Shown: positions 47,000-58,750 of the stretch, piece by piece | Position numbering within the stretch: position 1 is the first letter of the stretch | How the letters are laid out: each line of letters starts with the position of its first letter | Origin: Takakia lepidozioides | Taxonomy: Eukaryota > Streptophyta > Takakiopsida > Takakiales > Takakiaceae | Length of the DNA stretch: 64,000 bases | Assembly (NCBI GenBank): GCA_030704615.1 | Contig: CM060731.1 | Location: 75,992,756-76,056,755 of the forward strand | Reading direction: 5' to 3' | Position numbers and translations under genes: made by a program | Notes under the pieces: model-generated | Seen by the model: the letters and a program-made list of their open reading frames with translations, nothing else | The model's database searches: none | What the model was told of the DNA's origin: nothing

Positions 47000-49003
47000 A
47001 GTTTATTTCAAAGTAAGCACTTCAGTGTGACCGAGTGCTTCTTTCTTCTTCTTCGATAAAAGCACTCGGCATTGTAGCAAAATCAATTCAATTCGTTTGC
47101 TTGTTTGGAGTAGGCTGCTTAATTATGTTCGATTGGAAGCACTGTCTACCTGCAAGCTAGAAAATGGGGGAAGTGCCTCGCATTGCCACTGTGCAAGGTC
47201 AGCCGGGCTATGACACTCTTAATCTATGCCTTTTCTGTTGCTTATGTCCGAGTTCTTCTCCCCAGCAGCCTGTGAGGCTCTGTTGAATTCAGCGATGCAC
47301 TGTCAATCACCCTGGACGAGGGTTTTTGTTCTCCTTTTACGGGAATGTTATTTGGTGGCAAGGGAAGGAATTTCCATCGCAAAGAGTCTGTTGCATTCTT
47401 CACCGTCTGCGACTGTGGCTCTTGTTTTTTACAGTAGGGAGAATACCGAAAACTCACATTGTGTTGAAGCTCCGTGGCCTGGCTTTACTCCCACACACAC
47501 AGAGACAGACTCATATTTGAGCTTGCTTTGACTTTCAGGTTGTGGTAAAATCGAAAAAATCCGGGGGGGGATGATGTTGTCTTGCACAGTGCTAGTTGGA
47601 CTTAGTTTTTAGCTTGATCATGTACATGCAAATGGAAAACAAAGAATGAGCGGAATGGTAGAGACCACCCTGTGGGGACGGTGCAGGGATAAGGGGGTTT
47701 ACAGGTGAAGGAAGGGAAGGATTTAGGGCCTACATGTTTGTCGAAGGTATCCTTGGATGGAGTTTCCCTTCACTGCAGTATGAGTATCATGCAAAAATTC
47801 CTTTCAGACATGACACCCAAAGAGGTTGCCAAAGAGGTTGCCACTTGCAGCATTTTATCCAGTCTCCTGAAGAGAGCAGAATGAGTTGCTGTGACAGTGT
47901 CTTTATGCTTTTGGAGGGGTCATGATTGTCAACCATACCCTCTGCAGTGCAGCAGAGACTTAAGATCCTTCCCAGAGCTGGCACACAAGGGTTCCTTTCT
48001 CCAACCTCACTTAAGTCCCTGTTCAAAGTAGGCAGGTGTGTGTGTGAGAGAGAGAGAGATGGAGAGAGAATGTACTCATTAGACGGTGTTTGCCGTAGCC
48101 TTGTGGCCATACATCCTGTGACAAACTGACATCCTGCGACCAGTTTGGGCCGAGCAAGAGGGAACAGACACCACCTATGTGAGGGGCTCCTCTGATAGTG
48201 GTGCTTACCTTGGTATAAACAATTAGTTCGGGCTTTCCAGTATCCTCTAGAAAGCCATTCAGACCCCAACAGGGCTAGGGCTTTAGGCTCAGCCTTGACA
48301 TTTTCGAAGTTGGTGAACAGAGGTGCAGGAGCAATGTTCTTGATGTTGAGAATCCCCGGGACAATGTATCAGAACTGGATGTTGTCTTCAGGCTGCCTGC
48401 ACATGGTGCAATTACAATCTCCTTTTCCTCTCTGCATCTGTTACTGCTCAAAGGGGCTGGTATGTGTGTGAGAGAGAGTGAGAGAGTGAGAGAGTGAGAG
48501 AGATATACACAAGAAGTCCACTGCCCATGATGCAAAATCTTAAGCTTTTCAATTATAAACCCTACTAGATCTAGCCCTGCAGAGTTCGCCATCATTCTTG
48601 GATGACTACCACACTTCTCCTGTGCACCTACTTTTTTAAGGATAGATCCTTGACCCCAAAAGGTCTTAAGAAAATACTGGTGACTGCTTGTCATGCAGCA
48701 AACCTTGTGTGGAAGCAGCCAAAGTCATCAGATGTCTTACACAGCAGCTGTATGTAGTGCAGAATCTCCTATTACAGGCAGACTTCGCCAATTGATCTGT
48801 CATAAGACGTACATAGTGCAAGGGATGCTGGCAAGGTACTGGTCAGATTTCCAAGTTTTAGATGGTATTTGCATTGGAAGCTCATTCAGGTACTTTCCTG
48901 AGATCGTGGTGCATATCATCATTGTAGAGAAGCCAAAGTTCAGCACTCCAGTTTCTGAAGCGAATTTGAGCAGCATAACAGTAAGTGTGAGCATGGTTAT
49001 TAC
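47000..49003. other. Gene-free stretch downstream of L9
   Basis: Contains the L9 3' UTR and two GA-microsatellites (about 48043-48070 and 48466-48503), each preceded by GTGTGTGTGAG-like sequence. Open frames on both strands are Ser/Leu-rich translations of these repeats. No gene recognised. Confidence 0.45.
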
Positions 49004-49361
49004 CAGTGTTGGGTGGTTATTTGAATTTCGCTCTAATACCCGGCGGTTACCTATCTGGTTATATGTATATATGACCGGCGGAGGTGAAAAAATGAAGCGA
49101 CCGGTCCAGTTAGGAACCGGCGGAGTTAGGAACCGGCGGAGGTCACGCATTCAAAAAACCGAGCAAAAAACCTCTTAAAGAACTGCCCAATACCTGCGGT
49201 TATTTGATGAAAACCGTCGGTTATTTGAGAGTAACTGTAACCGGCAGGTTATATCTAGCCATAAAAAAAGAATAACCGCAACCGCAGGTTAATAGTTTTC
49301 TCAAATTTGAAGCAACCGGAACCGCTGGTTATGAAAAAAGTCAAGTAACCGCACAACACTG
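49004..49361. mobile_element. hAT-like element A (non-autonomous)
   Basis: 358 bp with terminal inverted repeats CAGTGTTGGGTGGTTA and CAGTGTTGTGCGGTTA, flanked by an 8-bp target duplication GTTATTAC (48996-49003 and 49362-49369). The interior consists largely of repeats around AACCGGCGG and AACCGC.GGTTAT. No coding capacity. The 8-bp duplication and CAGTG ends fit the hAT superfamily. Confidence 0.85.
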
Positions 49362-49369
49362 GTTATTAC

Positions 49370-50273
49370 CAGTGTTGTGCAGGTCAGGGTTTTGAAGGCG
49401 GGTACCCCGGCGGGTTAGGATCCAGGTTACCTGGACCCGTACCAGGACCCGTGCTATCACAAAAAACCCGGACCCGCCTGCTGGGTCCAGAACCCCTTAA
49501 ACCCGCTACCCGTGGGCCAATGTAGCGGGTCAGGGTCCGGGTCTTAAATTTAGTTGGGGCATACGGGGTCCACCTTAGATCTGGTAGGTTTTGTCATATG
49601 TGTGGAGGGGACCAGCAGCAATAGGCCACTGCAGCTGCCAGCCCCACCACCCACCACGTTGTAGCCCAGTGGTAATGCCCACATACCACCTCAAAAGCGG
49701 TTGTGGGTTCAATCCCCGGAGTGGTGTCACAAAAATGTGCCCTCTGGGACCATAATTTACACCTCCCAAAGGAGACGTCATATATTATTATTAGGCCAGA
49801 TCCCACACATCCATGCTATAGTGATCTACCCTTGAGGCATATTACTATTCTTAACATGTTTAAAGAATTGATATTGAAAAATAGAAAATGAACTCAAACT
49901 TAATTTAATTCTTATTCATGGTATACATATTCATATTCATGGTATATTTTGAAGGAATGTCTCTTAAAATAAAATTCATTATTAGGATTTAAAGTTTTTC
50001 CAGCCAAAAATAAATTTATCCCTAATTAATCTTAATTTTCTAATATATTTAATCAATAAATTAGGACCCGGATCCGAACCCGTGAACCCGCTAATATTTC
50101 CCAACAACTACCCGGACCCTAACCCGAGTCCGTGTTGACAAACCCGGACCCCCACCCGGACCCGGATTTTTCAAATTTCAAAAACCCGGATCCGGACCCG
50201 GACTTGGCTCCGAAAAAAAACCCGCACCCGGACCCGGCGGGTTCCTTAAAAAGGCAGAACCCGCACAACACTG
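49370..50273. mobile_element. hAT-like element B (non-autonomous, with nested SINE)
   Basis: 904 bp with ends CAGTGTTGTGCAGGT and (inverted) CAGTGTTGTGCGGGT, flanked by GTTATTAC on the left and ATTATTAC (50274-50281) on the right. Its left duplication is shared with element A. Both ends are packed with ACCCGGACCCG-type repeats in both orientations; the middle (49655-49800) holds a SINE and AT-rich DNA. No transposase seen. Confidence 0.85.
49655..49800 (+). mobile_element. tRNA-derived SINE nested in element B
   Basis: Box A TAGCCCAGTGG (49662-49672) and box B GGGTTCAATCCCC (49705-49717), followed by a body similar to the copy at 26.3 kb and a short ATTATTATTA tail. An RNA-polymerase-III promoter of tRNA type; no cloverleaf that would make a functional tRNA. 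Confidence 0.72.
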
Positions 50274-50588
50274 ATTATTACTTTGGTTGTTCCTCCCTGA
50301 TTGCATTGTTGGATTGGGTCAGGGATCAGAGGAACTCAACCTAAGCAATTTTGTCCTTAAGAAAGAACACTGAATTTTAGAATGATCTATTTCTTCAATT
50401 TGTCCAGTATCACAGGACATATTCAATGAAGCATTATTTACATGTCTTCTTCAGAGTGTTGTGTCCAAAGCACCTCAAGGGACATAGTTCAAGGGAGTGA
50501 CCCTCCCTGGGTCTTATGTTATGTCCCAAGTGTACCTAGTGTTGATGCAAGATAGTGATGTTGTCATTCTCACTTTGTGTAATAGGGC

Positions 50589-53500
50589 TTAAAATGGGCT
50601 CCGTGAACCTAAACCAACTTGCAGCCGGTGTATCTCTAGGTCAAGGCCCTTGATGACATAGTCTGTTACATTGTAAACACCGGTTTGTAGTAATTCTCCC
50701 CTCTGCTTTGACAGGCGGGCAATCTCGCCCTTGTTTGACATCGCAGATGATTCTATATCATACCTTCTATGACCCATGACCTTGCTCGCAATATCACTGG
50801 GTTCTAAGTGAAGGGAAGGGTCCTCCAAAGCTCCAGTTTTTCCTTTACTTTCTGGCTCCTGAACTATACACACCTCAAGCAAACCTTTCTGCTTCTGTCC
50901 CATCTCAGCAAGAGGCTTTTCGGATGAAGCTTCAAGCCCAGTTCCAGGACTCTTACAGTGGTTATCTTGTGAGTCCTGAAAGACCCGCAAGTCTGTAACA
51001 CCCTTTCCACCCACAGCTTCAGCTTGTGTCAAAGTTTCAATGCTGCTGAGGGTTTCTATGCCACTGACATCAAGACCCTCTTCCCCCAGCTTCTCAGGAA
51101 CACTTTGTAAGACAGGGGCTGGTGCTGCCTTCATAGCTCCTTTCTCATACAGCTGGAGGTGCTCCAACTGCTCCTTCAGCTGCAGCAGCTCCAACCTATC
51201 CTGTCTCACTTTCTGTGCCTGGGACTCCAGAATAGATGCAACCGACTGGGCATCAAGCTGGTCCTGCAAGTGCACCACCAGCTTGGTTTCTGCCGCAGTA
51301 TGCTCACGATGAAAGCTTGCCAGCTGCTTCGCCATCCTCAGCACCTACTTGCAACTCAAGCAGCTTTGGTATTGCAGACACAAGTGTCTATAATGACCTC
51401 ACTGGATCCAGTAACAGAACTAGCAAAATAGATATTGCTGGAAGGTGTTGATGGCAATCAAGGGATGTCAGCGGAGTAAGTCAATAGCATGTAGCCTTCA
51501 GGTTCAGATCAACATGAACTGCATTGTCAGTGCACTTTTGAGTAACAGTATAGACATCAGCGGCACTCCTCCAGGTTTGGAGACTTAGGTTTCAAGTTAT
51601 AACTCACTTTCCACAAGCATGACTCGAACAGAAAATTCTGGATTCTCATTAAAAGGTGGGATCCAGATTTGATATAGTTCTTCTATGTATTTTCATTCTG
51701 CCTTCCATAGATGTACAGCAGGTCACAAAATCATTGTCACATGTTAGTACCCTCGTTTTTCTTCATGTTTGTGGATACCTGAGCTTTGTAACCATTACTC
51801 GCCTGCACAGCCAACTCAGCTCTCCTCTGACAGTCACTACAACACTGCTTCAAGGCAGTGATCTGGGATACCAGTTCAGTCTCTGAGGTGCCTCTCTGTG
51901 TAGCTCGAAACTCCAGAAACTGTTTCTCTAGGGTTGTCAAGGATGCATTAGCAGTGGACACTCTCTGCTCCAGCATGGCATGCTGCTCCTGGAGGGCAAC
52001 ATACTTGGAGTGTTCAAGCTCAACCCGATGCTCACACTCACCCTGCAGCCTCTTCATTGCCACCTGGAGAACGACATGCTCTAAGTGTCTAGTGAAGGAA
52101 AATGAAATTGCAGAATCTAAGCTGGTTGACCGACTGAGCTCTGTAAAAGGATTTGTTTGAATGCTTCACCTGTGCATCGGAGGAACGCCTGCCATACTCC
52201 CATTTGAGGGCTGCTTGACGGTGTGTAGATTCTTCCTCTGCAAGAATGATGGCCCTCTCTCTCTTCTCCAACTTGAAAAGCTTTGCCCTGTTCTCAGACA
52301 AACCATACCACCAAGTGTTAAAAGCAACAATGAGAATTTGTACAGTAAGACATTGCTGCAGTGAATCTTAATGGAACATAGGCTAAATGACTATCAACTT
52401 TTTGCAGGTTTGTTCTGAAAGAATCCCCGGAATTTGTGAACAACAAACATTTCAAATCCATTCAATGATCTAAGAAGCTCACTGTAGCCTGCACTCTATA
52501 TTGGCCTGTTCTAACTGCACAGAACGTGTCTCAAGCTCACGGTGCTTATTTCTCTTAATCCATTCCTCTTCAAGCATGTTCATCCTGGCAACTTCTTTCT
52601 CCTTCATTTCAGCTTGCCACTTGGCCTCCTCTGTGCGGCGCCACATTTCAAACTCCCATGTCATTTTGTATCCAGGGTGTTGCCTGTTTTCTTCTACCAT
52701 GATCTCTTTGGGGTCCAACTTTTCACCCACATATGCAAGACGTCGCTTGGGAGGGCTCCTGCTCCTCTTGTTGCTGGTGACTTCACTTTCAGATCTTGTT
52801 TTACCCACTGGAACTTTACTTTCATCTGAATCTTCAGTGCTATTGTCATCTGGCAGTTTACTTTCCTCTGCCTGACTGTAGAAACCTTGTCGGCTAAAAA
52901 GACGGCCCACATCTAGTCTTGGATCATTCCAGCCAGGTTGACTGATTCTTCGAGGGGGACCTCCAACCCTAAGAAGTTTATTCTTGTTGAAAACCTTCAC
53001 AGGACCCAGTTCTTGAACTGCCAGCACAACGTGTACAGACCCAATCTTTGCCTGCCATTGATGATTTCCTGCTTCAGAGTGATTTACATTGACTGAGGTG
53101 AAGGCAGAAGGGACCTCAGACAGGGATGATTTTTCTAATCTCAACCTGGCATCATTCGGTTAAAGTAACATCCAGTTTTGGTGCCTTAGGTGGATGAACA
53201 TATGTAAGCAGATCATTTCTTCAAAGGAAATGACAGGCATATTTCTGGCTAAGCATGAAGCTGGTTATTGGTTACCTTATCAGTTCTGCCCAGGGTGGGA
53301 GCTCCAAAGACAGGAGCATGGATTTCCAGCAGGGGCTGCTCTATCAGCCGGTTCATGGGTATATATGCGACTCCCACCACAATGTCTGCCTCGTACCTGT
53401 ATCATGTCATCATGCATAAGCTTTTGGTCACCTAACCTATTCCATGGCCACACCCGGGACAAAAACAAAACATGCAGTCACCAGAACATCCAACATGCTA

Positions 53501-55560
53501 CAGGGACCCTTAACATATACCGCTCACATAGAAGGCATAAAATTGTGATTGAGCTGAAGTTGTGTGCTCTTCATTAGATCTTACCACCCCTAACCAATCC
53601 CCAAGTTTGAGAGGCACCAATTCATTTTTCATCTTCCCACTAACAGAGGCCCCATGATCCAAGTCCAAACAGACAATTACTATCTTATGTCATAAATCCA
53701 TGGATGTAACAGGGTAGTTGGCAGATGGGCAAATAGCTGGCCCCCTCGTTGTCTAAAGATTATGAAGTCAATTGTAGACAGATCAATCATCTGAGTATCG
53801 ATGAGGATAGGCCTCGACACAACTTGAAGGGAATTGTTTTCCTGAAGCATGTCCTGGAGGCATAATTTGCCAGAAGCAGCTTGCCATATGTTCTGCCATT
53901 TTAGATATCAACAAAAAATCCTGGAAGCTGCCAAACAAACCCTACTTGTCGTGGTGAAGAACGTGAATGATGACCTGAGGCTGCAGCGCCAGCATGGCAG
54001 CCATGCCATGAAAAGAAGCAGGCAGCTCCAGCGTAACATAACTGGACAGTCACCCATCATCGCCACCCCACATTCAATGAATCCATCAGCCCTCTGTGCT
54101 GTGGGTGTGTGCTTTGCCTTTGCCCCCTCTGTTTGTCCAACCCACCCCACAACCAATTGCATTCTCATAATTAGACCTTAACTTATCTCACTTTATAAAA
54201 GACACAAACATGAGAACACACAGATGAACTTCTTTAGATGCCGGTAACAAATGTTCCAAGCTCGAATCATCCTTCAAAGCACTTGATAATTTTGAGATTC
54301 TTCAACAACCGTAGATGAAAGGCAAATCACAGGTTCAAATTGACATACAATCAATGGCAGATGACTTGTGCAATCTCACAAGAAGTTTGGTTAATATTGT
54401 TATTTGCCTCTGGGACAGACAGAGAAATGTCGTATCTTCAACTCCAGAAAAAAGCAGCACACCACTGTACTCAATTCCTGTACAATTATCTTTCAACATA
54501 ATTTTTTTCTGGAGGGTTTACACATGGAATTCATTGAACCAATCTTATCTTGAGTCCTTTACTCTATGCACCAGCATTTTCCATCTGCGTCCATCTAGAA
54601 AATTTGGTGAGAGATCTTAAGAGACAACCCCACAAAAAGGACCTCCATGTTGCTTCTCCCTACATACATGTGTGCCTATGACAAGGATCACCCAAATCTT
54701 GTGTCATACAGATAGCCCGGCGTATTCTTAACTCCATATCCAGAGTTGATTAGAAAGTGAGGAGAACATTTCCCTACTCAGCTTCAATGAGGTTATGACA
54801 GTTCAATGCTCAAAGTCTGCTGGAGTGCAGCATCAATGCAAGCAGGCAGAGCAACACTGGGGTGACATTCTGTTCTATAGCCACAAGGCTTAAGCATATC
54901 CATAATGGCAAATTAATGCGCCTCACAAATTGCAAATCCAACCTCTGGAAATTGGCAAGGAGAAGTTTTTCCCTTCTGCAGATTAAATTCAATGGGGGCC
55001 TCCATGAAAAGGCTCATCCAAATCTAGCATAACTTGTACATGCCAGGCTTCAAACTAAGTTACAAGTACACAGTTTGACTGACAGATCTTGTTCTAAGAT
55101 GCTCAACGAAGCATTCATGATGTAAATGAAATGTGTGATAGACATTCAAGGATTCATTGCAGAATGTACCATGCAAAGTAGAGAGAGAGAGAGAGTCAGA
55201 GAGAATGAATTCGGGCTGGACAAGATGAGAGAGAGAGACAGAATACCCATTACGAATGCTGACTTCAGTGCCTCTGCTGACTAGAACAGGAGGGTGGAAA
55301 CGGAGAGGGGTAGAGACCTTCGAGGGAGTGTTACAGGAGGCCACAGCCAGGCTCACTAATTCTGCTGGTAATAGAAGCCGAACAGATGCATTCACTGATC
55401 GCCTGGGTAAATGCATGTTAGCCTTAAAGCTTCGCACATCTACGCTTACGCGGAATACTCGAATTTCTTTGTCTCGTCTTTTACCCTCTGTTTCTCCCTC
55501 GCCGGGATATGCTCCATCACCGTCGCTGGATCCTTCCTCGGGAGAACCCCAACCCTCCAT
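50589..55560 (-). CDS. CEP120: CEP120-like centriole assembly protein (C2 domain plus coiled coil)
   Basis: Centriole elongation factor. Exons: 55560-55247, 54041-53946, 53396-53276, ~53114-52483, 52287-52170, 52063-51779, 51344-50589, about 773 residues; the start of exon 4 is uncertain. An acidic Gly-rich head is followed by a C2-type domain: RVFRVSVDVRSFKANMHLP, SIRNG+YVTLELPASFHGM (across a splice), VIIHVLHHDK+YEADIVVGV (across a splice). The coiled-coil half matches the CEP120 C-terminus: WEFEMWRRTEEAKWQAEMKE, LEEEWIKRNKHRELE, LFKLEKRERAIILAEEE, RLQGECEHRVELEHSKYVAL, EKQFLEFRATQRGTSETEL. Only one C2 domain is visible, fewer than in animals. A TATAAAG box lies about 95 bp upstream of the ATG. 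It implies flagellated sperm. Confidence 0.82.
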
Positions 55561-55655
55561 CGGTGGACCTCCCTTGAGAACAAAGCAGCCCCGCCTACTA
55601 GTTCCAGGAGTGTCCTTCTCTCTGAGTCTCGACGTCTTGGCAACGCATGATAAAC

Positions 55656-55662
55656 CTTTATA
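55656..55662 (-). promoter_or_regulatory. TATA box of the CEP120 gene
   Basis: TATAAAG on the minus strand, 96 bp upstream of the chosen ATG at 55560. Its position argues against starting the protein at the longer open frame that reaches 55671. Confidence 0.55.
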
Positions 55663-56427
55663 TGTTCTCACCTCTCACACACGCACTGTCGTTTAGGCTA
55701 GTAGCTAAATTTTTTCGTCGGCACTTTTTTTGGAGCGAGGGGGAATGTAGAATATATAAGAAAGCCACCCAACCGAGCTTCGCAAGGTGGCTGAAACCTC
55801 CACCTTTCTCTACCTGCAAATTCTGCTAGTGCTCATCAAGTTTGGAGAAAGATCCATTTCCTTGCAGCGAGGAGGCTGCACTGACGAACCCCGGCCATGA
55901 ATCAGCTTCAAGAAGAAAAGCACCCAGAGATTTTCAACCTGTCGAAGCTCTCACAATGCTCCAAAAATTGCAGAAACCCACAACCCAGACAGAATGCAGC
56001 GTCACACAAGAAAGAATGCAGCAACACTGACAGATTCTGCACAGTGACAGATCCAAGTATCCACCGTTCCGCAGCGATCTGGGAGGCATGGAAAGCTGCA
56101 CAATCCAACAGGCCCTCTGCACACTGCTGCATCACAGGGAAGCCAGGGTTAGTGCTAACCGTCGCCCCCTGCGAACTTCCCGAATAACGTTGCCAAGAGC
56201 CCAAAACAAAACAAATAACCCACTCCACGACCATGCATACAATTATCCCATATCGTTTGCCCGCGCTTGTTTGTGCATCCCAGTATAAAGCTACCGCTAC
56301 CCCTACAAACCTCTGTTTTATCGCTTCTGATGGAGTTGCAATGACATAATTTACATATGAAACAGCCAGTGTTTTTGCTGCTTATGAATTTGAGTTTGGT
56401 TAAGTGCTAAGCACAGCTGGTCTTAAC

Positions 56428-57578
56428 CAGTGTTGTGCGGGTATATTGATTTCAATATACCCTTAGGGTATAAGTAAATTATTTTTGTCAAATCATTTAC
56501 CCTCCGGATATGGATAAATTGAAATCTCAAAAAATTATTTACCCTCCGGATATGGGTAAATTAACTTTTCAGATTTCTATATAACCCCCGGGTATGGATA
56601 TATATGCCAAAATATACCCTGAGGGTATGACTAGTTTCCGGGCATGGATAGTTATTTCAATTAATATATAATTTAATGTTTTAAAGAATATACGATGTTT
56701 TTTATTTTATTTTTTGTTCTTCAATATGTACAAAACACAAAAAATACAATCTATGGTAAAAGAGAAAATTGATAAGATATTGCATAATATTTTGGTGTTA
56801 ACTTCCAATGAAAGATGGAGGACTCCTCGGAGGTTTGAGATTAAAAAAAAGGCGGTTTACGGCCATCTAAGGGTTTGATATTTTCCCTTCAATAATTTTT
56901 AATAAAGTTCTCAAGGGCTACCTCCCCTTTCCAAAAAAAAAAAAAAACACGTTGGCTGGTAGCTAGTGAGCTGGTAAGTGCACAGTGTGTGCCGCTCTGG
57001 TGGTTTGGGGTTCGAACCCGCTGCCCTGCCCCGTGTATGGGATTATTCATGACGGTATGTCTGGGCGTTGACTGTCATGTAGGTCTCATGGCCCATAAAT
57101 GAAAGGGGGTTAATCTTTCCCCCTCCTCAAGGGCTGTCATGTTTTCTTATATATATATATATATACATAAGCGAGATTCGAAGAGGTATTGTTTGGGTTA
57201 TATGACATTTTAGGAATGATATATATGTAGCATTTGTTTTAGCTGTGATTGGAGCTTTCTTATAGGTCAAGGCTCCCTAACAACACAACAAAAAGAGAAA
57301 AGACCTAGCACATAAAGGCTATGAAGGCACATAAAGGCCCTTATATACCCTGATTAGATATACCCTTCATTTTAGCATATACCCTTCAGAAAAGTAGGGT
57401 ATATTGAGCGTCTTGATGCAGGTAAATATAAGGATAAGGGTATATCATAAAAATATACCCTGATATAAGGGTATACATCCGGGTACCTAAACTTGCCACA
57501 CCAGGGTATATATATATCAATATACCCTGATATATCCGCCGGGTATATCAGGGTAATTCATATACCCGCCCAACACTG
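56428..57578. mobile_element. hAT-like element C (non-autonomous, with nested SINE-like sequence)
   Basis: 1151 bp with ends CAGTGTTGTGCGGGTATAT and (inverted) CAGTGTTGGGCGGGTATAT, flanked by a perfect 8-bp duplication GTCTTAAC (56420-56427, 57579-57586). Both end regions are filled with TATACCC / GGGTATA repeats. The unoccupied site is present in the paralogous segment at 62805-62812. Confidence 0.9.
56950..57175 (+). mobile_element. SINE-like sequence nested in element C
   Basis: TAGTGAGCTGGTAAG (box A-like) and a consensus box B GGTTCGAACCC (57009-57019), a body with CCCCGTGTATGGGATTATTC, and a TA-repeat tail. A different family from the copies at 26.3 and 49.66 kb. Confidence 0.6.
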
Positions 57579-57819
57579 GTCTTAACTTGACCATGAGAGA
57601 TACCTCGAGGTGATAGTCAACCTAATGCCAACAGATCAACTCGGCTACAAGGCAGCCCAGGTCTTTTAAACATCAACTCCACAAAATCAATAGGGCTGCA
57701 TAACGGTCCACTTCAAGTCCAACTAGGCTACAGGACTGATGTGGTGCATCAATTCCAGACTTTGAATCCAGAAAAGCCAGAGAAACGTAATCACGAGAAC
57801 GTCTCAACTGCTCCACTCT

Positions 57820-58053
57820 TCATTGAAACAAAGGTTTGACTGGTGCAAGTGTGAGCTTAACCCTCTTAGACTCTCCCCCGTTGATCGCAGTGTTACAAGA
57901 TTTGGAGATTTCTTTTGACAAGAGAGGACGCTTCCTACCCATAGCTGCGAGATCACGCTCATTGGTCATGCCGTTTTTTGCAGATTGCCCACGTGAGCCT
58001 CTGGAGCTGCTTCCCACAACCAAGTCAAATCCCGCAAATACTCTTGTTTCCAC
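57820..58053 (-). CDS. Short hypothetical ORF, 77 codons
   Basis: ATG-started frame ending in a basic stretch (GGESKRVKLTLAPVKPLFQ) that could be a nuclear localisation signal. No family recognised, and expression is not supported beyond an open frame next to the Copia element. It could be a first exon or a chance frame. Confidence 0.25.
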   Translation of the reverse strand: METRVFAGFDLVVGSSSRGSRGQSAKNGMTNERDLAAMGRKRPLLSKEISKSCNTAINGGESKRVKLTLAPVKPLFQ

Positions 58054-58273
58054 ATGATGCAGATGTGCACAATCTTATTCCTAGCGCACACCGCCCAACC
58101 CAGCCCAACCCAGTAAACTAGAACACACACATACACACAAAGACTACATTGCGAGTGAGTGAATCAACGAACACACCTACAGCGCAAAACGAGAGCTTGC
58201 AGAGAGAGAGCTGCGAGACAGGCGGAATGAGATGAGGCCCCGTCATACTTGTATGTCTGTTCACCTATTTTTT

Positions 58274-58545
58274 GTTAAATCACCTACAGGTGTAGGTATC
58301 AAGGTTCTAATCTTAGTAACAGTCCTCAGGGAGTTAGGTGCTATAATGATGCTTACAGATATGTATGAAGTTATATTACCGTGTGGTAGATAGATAGGTC
58401 AGGCCAAGTGCTGGCAGCTGGTAGCTATTACTCCATCCTTAAATTAAGTCAAGGGCTTAGCCTAGTTAAATACCATGTGTGTTCATTCTTTGAATTATTC
58501 TATCCTAGTGTGTTCCTGAGCTGTTTGTAATACAACAATCTTTCA
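58274..58545 (+). repeat. Copia 5' LTR
   Basis: 272 bp, begins TGTTAAATCACC and ends CTTTCA directly before the initiator-tRNA-Met-like primer site at 58546. About 95% identical by eye to the 3' LTR, with roughly a dozen substitutions and two small indels. Confidence 0.93.
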
Positions 58546-58557
58546 TGGTATCAGAGT
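58546..58557 (+). other. Copia primer-binding site
   Basis: TGGTATCAGAGT, the usual plant Copia primer site complementary to initiator tRNA-Met. Confidence 0.9.
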
Positions 58558-58750
58558 AGGATAGGCGAGTGAATCATCGTATGTTTTTCTCATGGCTTTG
58601 AGGTCGCTAGGAAGTACCTCCACGTCGGTGTGTAGCATTGCTCCACCAAGATCATAATATCTGTGATTCTAGCAAGATCGTAATCTACGAGCATTGCTGC
58701 AGACAATGTGTGTTTATTTTATTTTGCATCTCTCTTTGTATAGTCTCAAG

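Larger units (their letters stand above)
56055..57744. repeat. Duplicated segment, left copy (interrupted by element C)
   Basis: Without the inserted element this copy is about 530 bp and closely matches 62427-62947, beginning AAGTATCCACCGTTCCGCAG and ending CTACAGGACTGATGTGG. It contains a TATAAAG box near 56284 (plus strand). No conserved protein was recognised. It lies upstream of the CEP120 gene. Confidence 0.88.

Noticed and set aside
49655-49800. Possible tRNA gene
   Set aside because: Boxes A and B are present but no acceptor or anticodon stem can be paired; a SINE explains it better.
55560-55671. CEP120 start at 55671
   Set aside because: That frame begins with GTG and covers the TATAAAG box; the first in-frame ATG at 55560 is more plausible.
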